Source: Anisodus tanguticus (Eukaryota > Streptophyta > Magnoliopsida > Solanales > Solanaceae). Taken from it: a stretch of DNA of 64,000 bases. Made by a program: the position numbers and the translations under genes. Positions 11,723-23,831 of the stretch are shown here, piece by piece (the first letter of the stretch is position 1; each line of letters starts with the position of its first letter). Under the pieces are notes generated by a model. It did no database searches. It was not told the origin of the DNA and worked only from the letters and a program-made list of their open reading frames with translations. Where the stretch lies: the NCBI GenBank assembly GCA_034509755.1, contig CM067543.1, positions 50,338,653-50,402,652 on the forward strand. Direction: 5' to 3'.

Positions 11723-13632
11723 TGCAGTGTAATACATATTCATAACGACACTTTACATCTAAATATAATAAGGAATTATGTACCTTTTAAATTTTATTCT
11801 TCTTTTGTTATAATAAATAGTAACATATTTTTAGTACATAACCACGACAACTAAAAATAGCAAAAATATGCTATAAAAACTCGCGTACGACATATGAGTT
11901 AATGTGAGACATTTAAACCATGACAAGTTTTTATTGCACTAACAGAAAGTTGCACACTTGCTTCAAATAGGATGATAATTAATTATAATTGCAAGTAACT
12001 TCTTTAATATTACGAAACATAGATGGAATTAAGATTTGACTCAAGAATTAGTTTGAAGTGGGCCGGATCGGTGCCTCTGTGGGCCATCACAGGGCTCATT
12101 GGTGGGCTGGGCTATCGGGTTGTCCACCTTCTCTGGCCCAACCCCCTATAATGTCCCACCTAGCCTAGCCCCGTACTCACCTTAGCCGATTTCGTTCCTG
12201 GCCGATGGTGGGCCGGGTTTATCGAGCGGAATCCAGGTGAACTTGGCTCACTTGGCAGGTTTAACTTAAAGTTGAATTTTAAATTTATAAGCTTCAAATT
12301 CTGATTTTATCTCTAATGGAAGAGGTATGAAACCCTCTAAAACAAAGAATAAGAATCTTGCAACATGATTGACTAGATAATATCAATAAATAAAGACAAA
12401 CAAAAATGAATAAACTAATAAGAAAAGCAGAATAATTGTAACTCGTGTTCCCATTTAATTGGCTCCATATGTACTACCTGAGCCTAATGTGCCACTTTCC
12501 AATACATCGCCCTGCACTATTATATTAGTTGCGTACCAAATTTATACTGTACCAAATATAGAATGTCTTTGTCCAAGTAAATGACGACAAATTGTTAGAG
12601 TTTGTCTTTGCTAATCTTATGTTTTGCTTAATTTATAATTTTTCATAAATGATGTTTTTCTAACCCTAAAAAGCTAACCTCATACCAACTTTTGTCCTTT
12701 CCATGGGGCACTATCACTCGGATGTACCGTTTACTATATGAGTTTGACAAAATTTAATAGTTTTGTTTCAAATTATATATATTTATTTTAAAAATTGAGA
12801 ATAATAACTTTAAAGAGCTAAACTCCGAAACACGTAGATTTTAAAATTTGAACGTGGGATACTTTGTGAGACTCTAATTTTTTAAAAAAAAAAAGTAGCT
12901 AATTCTCATATTTTCTCCATATAGGGATTGGATCCGAAGATTTGAATAAGATATTAAGAAGAAACACAAATTAATTATACTCTTACAACTTCCTCGGTCT
13001 TTTCCATTTCCTACGATTTTATAGAATTGAGATTAAGTTAATAAGCTTACGATCACTAAACTCCGAAACACGTATATATACATATATATTTACTCTGTAA
13101 ACTGTTTGGACATAGAACCAGAATTTTTCGGAATTCAAAAAACTTCAAAAATTTGTTTTCACAATTTACACTCCAAATAACTTACAAAAATTCGAAAACA
13201 ACTCCAATGAGTATTCATGTCTAAATAACTTAAATTTTCAAATATCATTTTGAACTTGAAAATAAATACTATTATTTTATCCAAATTTCACAATTTTTAT
13301 ATTCAAACACCTACATATGCGCCGCTAATTTAGAGACTTGTCACGCTGATATGAAAAAAAAATGTAGAGACTTAGACAAGTATTTGACAAACTCACGTCA
13401 TCTATTTCAAAGTACATGCATATATGATATATTGTTTTATCCTTTAAAAATGAATAGTTTTCGGAGAATTCCACACATACTCGTCAACATTTTTGAAAAT
13501 ATATATAAATAGAGATTCTCATTTATATAAAATAAAGATCCTCATTCAATTAGAATTGATCTTGTACACAAATATTAATTACACGGTAAATATATGGTAA
13601 TATATTCGCTAGAAAAGTCCAAGCAATATAGA
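11723..13632. other. AT-rich intergenic DNA with a GGCC-rich patch and a hAT-like MITE relic
   Basis: No gene is visible. 12050-12240 is a GGGCC/TGGGCC-rich patch similar in wording to 11390-11540. 13098-13312 begins CTGTTTGGACATAG and ends TATTCAAACACC, the style of common Solanaceae hAT-like MITEs, but the termini match only roughly. Confidence 0.35.
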
Positions 13633-14477
13633 TTAGCCATGCATATGGAGTATGAGGGAAACAAGAAACGTGCATAAAGAACCAATTAGGAAAACAAATG
13701 CTATGTTGCTGCCTGCTAAACCTGCGAGCTCAACAAACTCCAATACCAAGGAATGTTTCTTGCGCTTGTCTTCGTATTCCCATATATAATTCCAACCATT
13801 TTCACGTCTGTAAATTGTGTTGATCAACTTGTCCTTCTTACTTAGTAGCTCTATTCTTTGCCGTAGAGTATTTAAGTTTGAATCAACAATATTATAAGCC
13901 GAGTTCCCTGCAAAATTTTAGAAGAGATAGAGCAAAATTATGTCCTCGCTTACTTATTCCATTTTAGAGCCCACTTTATGAGAAATGAAATCTTGAACAA
14001 AGAGGCGAATCTAGGACGAGTCAATTAGTTCAATTGTACTCACTATTTTTTGTGTGTTTAGTTTTTTTTATTATATCAAAGGAGGCACTAACGAAGCTAG
14101 GAATTTATCTAAGGGGATTCAAAGAAAAAAAACTATGCCAAGGAGATTCAAGAACAAAATTCACCAAGTGAACTAGCCATCAACCTTACAGTTTTGAGTT
14201 AAAGTTTATGTGTGTGTATTATGTATGTATATATACATATTAAAGATGCATTAATAAGATGATACTCATTTTGAATCCATCGACTCTAAATCTTAGGTTG
14301 ACCTCTCCCATGCAACTCTAAGATAAAGTACGATGAAACAATAGAAAACAAATTGAGTATGAAAAGCTGATTAATTCTTGATGTAAGTAAATTAAAAGAA
14401 AAGATTAATAAAATTGTAGGATTTATGAGTGATTAGGGAGAAGTAGATATACCTTCACCATGGAAGCTTCGAGACAT
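13633..14477 (-). CDS. Small two-exon gene for a single-pass membrane protein, 99 residues
   Basis: Exon 1 is 14477-14453: ATG, encoding MSRSFHGE plus one base, with donor GTATAT. Exon 2 is 13907-13633, with acceptor TTTTGCAG. The join is in frame, codes for 99 residues and ends in TAA. The protein is basic and charged in residues 20-62 (LRQRIELLSKKDKL, YRRENGWNYIWEYEDKRKK). It then has one strongly hydrophobic segment at about 70-95 (IAFVFLIGSLCTFLVSLIL) just before the C-terminus, so a tail-anchored or single-pass topology is inferred. I do not recognise the family with certainty. In-frame splicing with consensus sites and no internal stop argue for a real gene, although the coding part of exon 1 is only 25 bp. 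TATA-like text lies upstream (14596-14622). Confidence 0.62.
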
Positions 14478-14595
14478 GATAATATGATAGTTTTGTAACT
14501 TAGGCATCCGCAATTTGCTTAGGCAACAGAAGAGAGGTAGTGGAGAGGCAGCCATACTTCATATCACAAGGACATGGACTGAATATTTGTTAAGA

Positions 14596-14622
14596 AGATA
14601 TATAGTGCCACTCATATATATG
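14596..14622 (-). promoter_or_regulatory. Possible TATA region of the small membrane-protein gene
   Basis: On the minus strand CCATATATATGAG and, closer to the gene, ACTATATATC occur 120-145 nt upstream of the start codon. The position is plausible for a plant promoter, but the DNA is AT-rich throughout. Confidence 0.3.
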
Positions 14623-14678
14623 GAACCCCACCAACTTCCTTGTGTTGGTAGATATGTGATCAATTATAGGTTATTAGG

Positions 14679-14952
14679 TTGTTTGGTCAAGTTTTTGAGG
14701 AGTCAAAAGTGTTTTTTTATTAAAAATAATACTTATTTTAAAAAGTTAAGATGTTTGGCCAAATTTTAACAGAGACTATTTATCTGAAGTTGAAAAAAAT
14801 AGTTTTTCTCCATTAGCACTTTTGGAACCTTAACCAAGCATAATGTTGCCTAATCATATCAAATGTGATTTTCGAATTGATTAGTCAAACACAAATATTT
14901 TTCAGAAAAACACATTACAAAATAAACAATTTTAAAATGCTTGATCAAACAA
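14679..14952. mobile_element. hAT-like MITE
   Basis: The terminal inverted repeats are TTGTTTGGTCAAG at the left and CTTGATCAAACAA at the right (12 of 13 pair). The length, 274 bp, and AT-rich body fit a non-autonomous DNA transposon. It lies about 200 bp upstream of the small membrane-protein gene's start. Confidence 0.6.
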
Positions 14953-15889
14953 ATTATTAATCCCATCAGCTCGGGCATAGTAATTACTATCCAAGTCACT
15001 TTACTAATTATCAGCCTCAACTATGTATGAAACTAGCCAGTCTCAAATAGAAAAGCTTCATTAGTGTTCGATGTCAAAGTCGGAGCTTATAATAAAAGTC
15101 TTACGTTTGCAAGTTGCAACTTTCAACAAATATATCAGATTATTAGTGGTGAATTTAGAAATATCGTTATATATATATATATATATTGACTTATATACAT
15201 AATATAATTAATTATCTATATACACTATATTTTTTCGATTTAAACGTTTGGTATATGAAACTCATTGATATGGCGAATCTTCTGAATTTGTTAAGTATAG
15301 GACTATTATAGAGGATAAAGACGGGCAAATTTATAGGCTAAATTATGGGGCACATGAACTGTTTCTCCATAAAACTAAATACTTTATGTATATAATTTTT
15401 AAAATTAGTATAATATTATTTGGCATCCATGCTATAATAAGGCTAAATGGTGCATTTGGTTGAATGTTGACTTATTTACTTGAGGACTCGAGGGTCAATT
15501 CTCACTTAATACATTTTTTTCTTATCTTTTTTTTTAGTGGTGCACCCATATTCTAAAAATTCTAAATTCGCCTCTGGATAAATAACTCCCTATCGAAAGA
15601 TATGATTACCCTGATCCATACTTAGTCACATTATAAATATATGCGGACTAGAATTTAAAGTTTATGATTCAGTATTTTTGTTCTTTTAAGTTACTGAGTT
15701 TTAAATTAAAATTTTATAAAAATTCAATAACTTTTTAAGAAAAAAAATATAGTGTTTGACCCAAAACTATTGAATTCCAGCGAATTCGTAAGCTATACTC
15801 TAGTTTCGCCTCCTGATTATGAATCATATCTCTAGCCTACATCTAGGCATGTGTGATATAAACTTATTTAATGTAGCTTACTGAAAGGG
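14953..15889. other. Intergenic DNA without recognisable gene
   Basis: AT-rich sequence with an (AT)n run at 15170-15186 and short stretches resembling dispersed repeats (15540-15580, 15650-15815). Nothing coding is supported. Confidence 0.5.
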
Positions 15890-15892
15890 GTA

Positions 15893-16148
15893 CACTATTA
15901 GAAATAGAGGTTTTTTTCCACTGATATTTAGTGTGAAATTTGTGTTATAAAACATAATTTTTCATCTTATTACCACCGAACCAGCTCATTGTGTAAACAC
16001 ATGATGGGAAACAAACTCTCATTGAAATGCCGGAAAACTTCATAATTTTTTTCGTGTGAAAACACTATTCTTTAAGGTTTTCCCACGACATTCAGTGGGA
16101 TAACCACTGCTGAACATTTTTCAGTAAAAATGGAGATTTTTAGTAGTG
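15893..16148. mobile_element. CACTA-type MITE with 3-bp TSD
   Basis: It begins CACTATTAGAAAT and ends ATTTTTAGTAGTG, whose complement is CACTACTAAAAAT. A GTA triplet flanks both sides (15890-15892 and 16149-16151), matching the 3-bp duplication made by CACTA transposases. At 256 bp it has no coding capacity. Confidence 0.78.
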
Positions 16149-16151
16149 GTA

Positions 16152-17365
16152 GTCCGGATTCTCCAATAATTGTCCTATTACGCCTAAGAAGATCTTTTTC
16201 TTTTATGCCTTAATAGAATTAATAAGGTAAGACCTAGCCCCTTATACTATGTCCTTTGAGTTTCACTTCCCCTTTCTTCCTTTGAGTTTCACTTTTTTAT
16301 ATAAATATAAAAATAAAAAAATAAAAATAATCCAATTGATGACGCCAATAGTACTCTTTGTATAACACAAATGTTGACCATAAACAATATAAATTTGTAA
16401 AATACTGAACTGTTTGCAAATGTTGATTCGACTATCATTGTAAAAATAAACCAATTTATGTAATTAATGGGGAAGTTCCAATTTATATGTGTTTGTATTT
16501 AATATACTTCTCATTTAATATGAATGTCGATATACATTCCTTCGTCTTCTTATATGTCTTATGGAGAAGTTTAACTTAGGTCGATCGATTACCAAATTGA
16601 CATGAAAATCTCAGTTTATTTACCTTTTGGGATTATAAAACTTAATTACCACCATTATTATGTACTTGTCACATTTATCTATAAAATAATCATTTTTCAA
16701 AAAAGTTAATCAAACAAGTGATCCTCCTAATACTCTTGAAATTAAATATTACTAGTAGTTCAAAGGCATCCTTATTCAACACCTCACCCCAAAAGAAAAA
16801 AAAGGCGAGAACAAGAAAGTTTCATATTCTTCCCCCCTAAGGGAAAAAATTTCACACAGAAGTTAAAAGTAATGATTAAAACAAACACGGCAAGAAATTA
16901 GAGAATTAGTTGTCATGCCAGAAATTCATTTTCATAGGAACTTGACATCTCTCACTTTTTTTCCACTCAATTTTCAGGACTCGTTTTGAGATTCAATTAC
17001 TTGAACTCGTATCGCAAACAGGGGTGGAGCGGAGGATGCGAGTAGAAACGGATTCAGAATTTAAATTTTGTCGATTTAATCTATAAGATTTTTAGTATTA
17101 AACCTATTATATTTTAAAAACTACGGGTTCAGATCTACTTTTGTTGCAATATTAGCGAATTTTATACATAATTTATGCTCCACATCAAAAGTAATGAGTT
17201 CAAGAGCGTTGATTTGAACCCTATTCTATAGAAAATTACATTGTATATACAAGGTCAAAATGATTTCTTATGTATATCACGTAGATGTTCAATCTCTTTA
17301 GTTTCTTGTGTATTTATTTTTTTATATTTTAATTTCCCTTAGTGAATATCCTGATTTTAACATTG
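16152..17365. other. Intergenic AT-rich DNA
   Basis: No gene is visible. About 17020-17280 resembles the dispersed repeat at 11315-11722 (GGGGTGGAGCGGA, TTTTTAGTATTAAACCTATTA). Nothing else is supported. Confidence 0.4.
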
Positions 17366-17370
17366 GAAAG
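17366..17370. repeat. Target-site duplication, left (GAAAG)
   Basis: GAAAG precedes the 5' LTR and recurs at 21606-21610 right after the 3' LTR. Five bases is the usual size for Copia integration. Confidence 0.6.
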
Positions 17371-17690
17371 TATTAGAATCAATAGATACGATTCAGTAAA
17401 TCTAAATCTAATCATACAAAATATACACATTCTAAATATATGTATTAGAATCAGTAGATACGATTCAGTAAAAATACGAATCTTCACATATTTAGAATGT
17501 GTATATTTAGTATGATTAGGTTTAGATTTAGCATAATTTCAAATGAGATTAGATTTAGATTTAACATAATTTCATATTTGATTTAGCATAATTTCTTATT
17601 TGATTTAGTACAATCTCAGCCATAATCTTGGCTTGTAATATTTTATATAATGTTGATGAATTCAATGAAATAAGCAAGGAAACATTTCTA
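17371..17690 (+). repeat. 5' LTR of Copia element 3, with an inverted insert
   Basis: It begins TATTAGAATCAATAGATACG. After 28 bp an inverted copy of LTR sequence (about 17396-17440) intervenes. The LTR then starts again at 17443 and continues to about 17690, where it passes into gag-linker sequence without a PBS. The uninterrupted part matches the 3' LTR at 21373-21605. Confidence 0.7.
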
Positions 17691-18105
17691 ACGGCAAGGG
17701 CGAAAAAAGATTGCTAACTCGATCGACACCTCTACTCTTCATGCTTCACACAACGATAATTAGAGTAGAAATATGAGCGAAAATTAGGGTAGCCCTCGAC
17801 AAAATAAAAACAACAACTGCAACACCAACAACAATCGCGGAGGTAGAGGCGACGGGGGCAACAATCAAGGAGGCAAAGGAAAAGGAAGAGGCCGGTCGAC
17901 AACAACAGTTCGTAGGGCAGAACCAATTATCTAATCCAAACTGGGCTTATCCACAAATATGGAATGGGCCTTGGCAAAATTGGGTTGATGCTCTATGCCA
18001 TTTTCCATCAAATCCAGTCAAATTTCAAAGGCAATTAACAACCCAACGCCCCGGGCCCCACGCCTCAGGCCTACATAGCAACGACCCAGTCAGCCCAGTC
18101 CACAT

Positions 18106-19712
18106 ATGCACCAATTGATATTCAACAATCCGAATGATCAATGGTACATGGATACTCGAGCTACATCTCACATGACTGCAAACGGAGGTAATCTTACATC
18201 TTATTTAAATAAGAGTAACAATCGTAACATTACAGTTGGTAGTGGCCATACAATTCCAATTATTGGTTGTGGAAATGCATTGTTACCTAAACCTCATCCA
18301 CCCTTAACCTTACAAAATGTTTTACATGGCTCAAAATTAATTGAAAATCTTGTTTCCGTGGGAAATTTATCGTTGATAATTATGTTTCTGTTGAATTTGA
18401 TACCTTCGGATTTTCTGTGAAGGATTTTCAGACGGGAAAACATTTAATGAGGTGTGACAGCGTGGGTGACCTATATCCAATAACCACAAGACCTTATTTT
18501 GAAACACCAACACATTCTACCTTTGCAGTTTTATCTCCCGAATTATGGCATAGTCTTCTAGGACATCCGGGAGCTCTTGTTTTAAGCTTCATTCGCTGGA
18601 ATAATTTTATTAATTGTAATAAATTTTGGGATGATTTTTTTTGTCATTCTTGTTCTCTTGGGAAACAGGTAAAACTACCATTTTATGACTCGTCGTCATT
18701 AACCTCTTTTCCATTTGATATTGTGCATAGCGACCTTTGGTCATCACCTATCATTAGCTCGGGTGGTCATCGTTATTATGTGTTATTTCTTGATGACTTT
18801 ACAAATTTTCTCTGGACTATTCCAATTGCTAATAAATCTCAAGTATATTCCATGTTCATCACCTTTCGAAATTATATCAAAATACAATTTGAAAGGGAGA
18901 TTAAGTGTTTTCAATGTGACAATGGGAGGGAATACAATAATGAGTCTTTTCATAAGTTTTGTCAATCACATGGAATGAGTTTTCGATTTTATTGTCCCTA
19001 TACATCTTCCCAAAACGAAAAAGCAGAAAGGAAAATTCGAACCATAAACAATATCATCCGAACTCTTCTTGCTCATGAACATCTACCTTCTTCATTTTGG
19101 CATCATGCACTACAAATGACTACTTATTTGCTCAACATAATTCCCAACAAAAAGCTTGCATATTAAACACCCATGAATATTCTCTATCAAAAAGATGCAT
19201 CATATTCTCATCTTCGGGTCTTTGGGTGTTTATGCTATCCGCTGCTTCCCTCCACTTCTCGAAATAAATTGCAAGCTAAATCAACACCTTGTGTTTTTTT
19301 GGGATATCCAGCAAATCATAGAGGTTACAAATGTTATGATTTATCGAGTCGAAAAATCATTGTTTCGAGACATGTAATTTTTTATGAGAATGCCTTTCCT
19401 TTTTCCAAATTACATGATCAAAAACCCGCAACTTATGAGTTTCTGGATGCAGGACTTATTAATCCATCTTTTCTACAACCTACATCCCCATCTCAAAGTT
19501 CTACACCTAAACTAGGGGACTCAACATCTACCCCCACACAGGTGATTCATAAGTCGTTCAACATTAGGAAATTACAACTCCTGCCGACTCCACTCAAACC
19601 GACTCCGGCCCAATCACCAACATGCGTAATAGACAGTAATTCCACACTGTCTAGCACCAACCCTATCCAGCCCACACCCAAAAGTCCAATAACTGCCCAA
19701 CAAACTACCTAA
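18106..19712 (+). pseudogene. Copia element 3 protease and integrase
   Basis: The protease at 18106-18420 contains WYMDTRATSHMT, where the catalytic DTG has become DTR. A second frame (18417-19166) carries the GAG-pre-integrase zinc-binding residues (LWHSLLGHPG, CHSCSLGKQ) and the integrase core with HSDLWSS, FQCDNGREYNN and SSQNEKAERKIRTINN, so the DDE residues look present. 19173-19712 continues with CVFLGYPANHRGYKCYDLSS and then a Pro/Ser/Thr-rich linker. Two frame breaks separate the pieces. Confidence 0.85.
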
Positions 19713-19748
19713 TCCAGTCCACATATAACTCCTCATCACTCCCCTCAA

Positions 19749-21370
19749 ATGAAAACAAGAGCCCAACACGGAATTTGTAAGCCCCGAAAACTTATCAATC
19801 TTCACACCACTACTAAAAATTCCATTTCTCCTTTGCCTACAAATCCCATTCATGCATTAAACGATCATAATTGGAAAATGGCCATGCAAGATGAATACGA
19901 TGCTCTTATTCTAAATAAGACATGGGACTTGGTGCCACGACCGACTAATGCTAATGTTATTCGAAGTTTGTGGATTTTCAAGCATAAAAAGAAATTTGAT
20001 TGGTCTTTTGAGAGGCATAAATCCCGACTTGTATGTGATGGTGCAGGATAATAAACTGGTGTAGATTGTGGGGAAACATTCAGTCCGGTGGTCAAACCGA
20101 CTACTATTCGGATAGTACTTAGCATTGCATTATCAAAATCTTGGTGTCACACTCAGCTTGATGTCAAAATGCATTCTTACATGGACATCTCAATGAAGCT
20201 GTCTATATGTACCAACCTCCGGGTTTTCATGATCCTCAACACCCTGATTATGTATGCTTGGTAAAGAAATCTCTATATAGGCTTAAACAAGCCCCTCGTG
20301 CTTGTACCAAAGTTTTGCAGATTATGTGGCCACATTGGGTTTCTCTCACAGCATTTCAAATCATTCTTTATTCATTTATCATCGAGACACAGACATGGCA
20401 TATATTCTCCTTTATGTGGATGATATAATTCTAGCTACTTCTTCATAAGCTCTTCGACAATCTATTATGTCTAAGCTTGGATCTGAATTCGCTATGAAAG
20501 ATTTAGGCCCACTCAGTTATTTTTTTGGTATCTCTATCACCCGACATTCAGGAGGTTTATTGCTTTCACAGAAGAAATATGCAGAGGAGATTATTGAGCG
20601 AACCGGTATGTCCTCCTGCAAACCATATCCTACACCGGTTGACACGAAAGCAAAACTCAGTACCTCTTCCGGTAATCCTTATCATGATCCAACGGAATAT
20701 CGTAGTCTTGCAGGCGCATTACAATATTTAACCTTTACAAGACCCGATATATCTTATGCGGTTCAACAAGTATGCTTGTTTATGCATGACCCGAGAACCC
20801 AACACATGTCTGCATTAAAGCGTATCATTCGCTACATTCATGGTACACTCGAATTCAGACTACATATTTACCCATCTTCGATCAGTAAACTCATATCATA
20901 CGCTGACGCAGGCTGGGGAGGATATCCGGATACTAGACGCTCAACTTCTAGTTACTGTGTCTACCTTGGAGATAACTTGATATCTTGGTCTGCAAAAAGA
21001 CAACCTACCTTATCCCGATCCAGTGCTGAAGCCGAATACCGTGGAGTAGCCAATGTCGTCTCTGAATCTTGTTGAATTTGAAATCTTATGGAGCTTCAAT
21101 GTCCAGTTACGAAAGCCACTTGGGTCTATTGTGACAATGTTAGTGCGGTTTATCTCTCCGGCAACCCAGTTTAACATCAACGCACTAAACACATTGAAAT
21201 GGATATACACTTCGTACGTGAAAAAGTCGCTCGAGGTCAAGTACGTGCCCTACATGTCCCTTCACGCTATCAAATTACCTATATTTTCACTAAAGGACTT
21301 CCGCTACAACTCTTCGATGATTTTCGAGATAGTCTCAATGTACGCAAACCTCCCGCTTCAACTAAGGGGG
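19749..21370 (+). pseudogene. Copia element 3 reverse transcriptase and RNase H
   Basis: RT starts with ALNDHNWKMAMQDEYDAL and NKTWDLVPR (19860-19940) and stops at 20051. It resumes with YRLKQAPRA (about 20275) and a WMI/YVDDIILATSS region (about 20415) split by a shift. The long open stretch 20467-21075 carries SEFAMKDLGPLSYFFGI, DPTEYRSLAGALQYLTFTRP, the RNase H motif YADAGWGGYPDTRRSTSSY and SSAEAEYRG. The last part (SGNPV, HQRTKHIEMDIHFV) is in another frame to about 21370. Confidence 0.87.
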
Positions 21371-21372
21371 TT

Positions 21373-21605
21373 TATTAGAATCAGTAGATACGATTCAATA
21401 AAAATAAGAATCTTCATATATTTAGAATGTGTATATTTAGTATGATTAGATTAGATTAGATTTAGCATAATTTCAGATGATATTAGATTTAGATTTAGCA
21501 TAATTTCTGATTTGATTTAGCATAATCTCATCCATAATCTTGATTTGTAATATTGTATATAATGTTGATTAATTTAATGAAATAAGGAAGGAAACATTTC
21601 TATTC
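21373..21605 (+). repeat. 3' LTR of Copia element 3
   Basis: TATTAGAATCAGTAGATACG to CATTTCTATTC, following the polypurine tract. It matches 17443-17690 with scattered substitutions and small indels. GAAAG follows at 21606-21610. Confidence 0.75.
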
Positions 21606-21610
21606 GAAAG

Positions 21611-23820
21611 TCCTACTTTGAGAGTAAAATACTTTCTATTAAACGTGACTATTTTTAAGATTCAAACCTCCAACCATTAATTAAGAATGTAAATATATTT
21701 ACCCTACGGCACCCTTTGATGGTGACATCTCTACATTTCTATATGATGTGTTTGTGCCATTTAAGCAAATAAGTGCACGTACAGAGGCAACTGACCCAGC
21801 CAATTAGTAAAAGACTTGTAATGTCTGATTACTATTTTTTTAATACGTTAATTGCTAGTTGGTGCAAAAATATTTGTTAGTTTGGGTGCAAAGAGATCAG
21901 ACCAAATCATGTTTTATATAAATAGGTATTGACAAGTGGCATATTGTTAATCGCAGCATCATATCCTGACAAGAATCCTCCATCTTTAAAGGTATTTATA
22001 TTTGTAAAAGTTCTCTTTTTTAAGAAATGCCTGATATGTGTTACTAGTAAATTGATTGTGCCCAAACCGGGTGTTGTCTACTTTTTGTATTGCACGTACT
22101 ATGTCCGATCCAAAAAATCATCTTAATTTGAATTACTAGAATCAAATTATATAATACTATAAATTAAAATAGTTAATAATTAAAAATATTTAAAAAGTAT
22201 TTAAAAAATTATGATCAAAGAAAATATTTTTTGACTATACACATAATAAAAGTTCTCTAATTTGCTTATTTTCATAAAAAAAAGTTCAATGCAAAAAAAG
22301 ATTAATGTATTATTTTCTAAGAACTCAGATCTAGCAATAATAGTATTTATATCATTTGTGTGTAGAATAACTTACCATGAGGTAATTATATGATTTTTCA
22401 AATTAAAAGATATCATTCTTATAGTCAATTCTAAAATTTGGAATATTTGAAAGTGTATGATATTTTTTGACATGAAAATTTCTTAACTTTGATATTTTTT
22501 AATATAGTCTTACATTTTTATTTTTAGAGATAGTTTATTCTTTCTAATTATACTTCACCTTTTTAAAGAAAATAGACCATAATTTACATAGATGTACAAG
22601 ACATTTGCATGCTTTATGAAATGATATTCGTGACTCCTAAAGTATAATGAAACAAAAAACACAAAAAAGAGGTAATAAAATTGAATAATTACGAGCTTAT
22701 GAGATTAATTAGGAGAATAACTAGGTCGAAAGATTCCGTAAAATAACTGTAACTCTCTGACGAGGATACATCTTCCTCCACTAACAAATTATACCTCGAC
22801 CAATAGACTTAATTAAATATTAATGTTCCTTTTAATAAAATATATATTGTGTTAACCTTTTTCTCATCATTGATTGTGGAAATTAACAGGTGTATACCAA
22901 GAAAACCCACTTGTATGAGTTAGGCAAATATAAAGTGAAAAAGCATCACATGACATGTAATCTACCTGTTGAAGAGATGGCAGGTGTAACAGGTGAATTT
23001 TAGCAAACTATCTACTAGTATTACTTGGGCAAGTTTGATGACAGGGCCTATTGCCAGTTTTTATTAAGAATTTGGATCCCAAATTTTAATTATTAGGTGG
23101 CAGGATCTTTTTTAGGATTAGTACTAATTAATTGGAGACAAGTTATTGGAGTGTCAAACAAACCGCCAAATTTTAAAAAATATATTTTAGTTCAACGATT
23201 TAAAAATAAAAAATAAAAAATAAAAATTATAACTTTTCCAAGTTTTCAAATCAACCCCCAAGTTTTAAATAATACACTTTTATCTTAATTAAATTATTAA
23301 TAATTTTCCCAAAATTGCAAAAACCCCAGCTGTCCAACTACTTCTTCTTCTACACGTCTTTCGCCATTAATTCCCTTCCCCAAGCTCGTTATTGATTGTA
23401 AAATTGCTCATATTCAGCGCTGCACCTTCGTCTTTCTCGAATTCATTGCCCTCAGCTCCCTCTATTCGTCCTACTCGGATACCTCCATTTGTGTTCTGGT
23501 AATTTTCATTCAAATCATTAAAATTGGTCATCAATTTATTAGTTTAATTGCGTGTGCATTAATCGCAATAGTAATAGTTGTCTATACTTGCATCCAGTAA
23601 GTTGTAGAATCTGTTGTTGCTATGCATTTGTGAGGATTTGATTTTGTGGTTCTGCAGATCTGTAGAAAAAAATTTAATCAACAATCAATTTATTTCTAGT
23701 TATTTCCTGTTTAATCAGCTCAATTGTAGAAGATTTATTTAATTGAAGTTATTTTAGACGAGCTGTTATTTTATTAGCCTAGTTGAAGTTATTTTAGACG
23801 AGTTGTTCTTTATTAGTCTA
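21611..23820. other. Intergenic DNA without recognisable gene
   Basis: AT-rich non-coding sequence. A pyrimidine-rich, leader-like stretch at 23330-23520 precedes the MULE-like remnant. Nothing else is supported. Confidence 0.45.
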
Positions 23821-23831
23821 GTTTACTTGTT

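Larger units (their letters stand above)
17371..21605 (+). mobile_element. Copia retrotransposon 3 (RE1/Retrofit-like), defective
   Basis: An element of about 4.2 kb between GAAAG duplications. Order: 5' LTR, short Asn/Gly-rich gag remnant (17730-18100), protease, integrase, RT, RNase H, polypurine tract (AACTAAGGGGG, 21360-21370) and 3' LTR. The PBS and most of gag are deleted. Frame breaks occur at 18420, 19166, 19712, 20051, 20428-20466 and 21075, so it cannot encode its own proteins. Confidence 0.85.

Noticed and set aside
14515..14769. Open frame of 84 residues on the plus strand near the small gene
   Set aside because: It overlaps the promoter side of the minus-strand gene and the MITE at 14679-14952; the end is encoded by MITE sequence.
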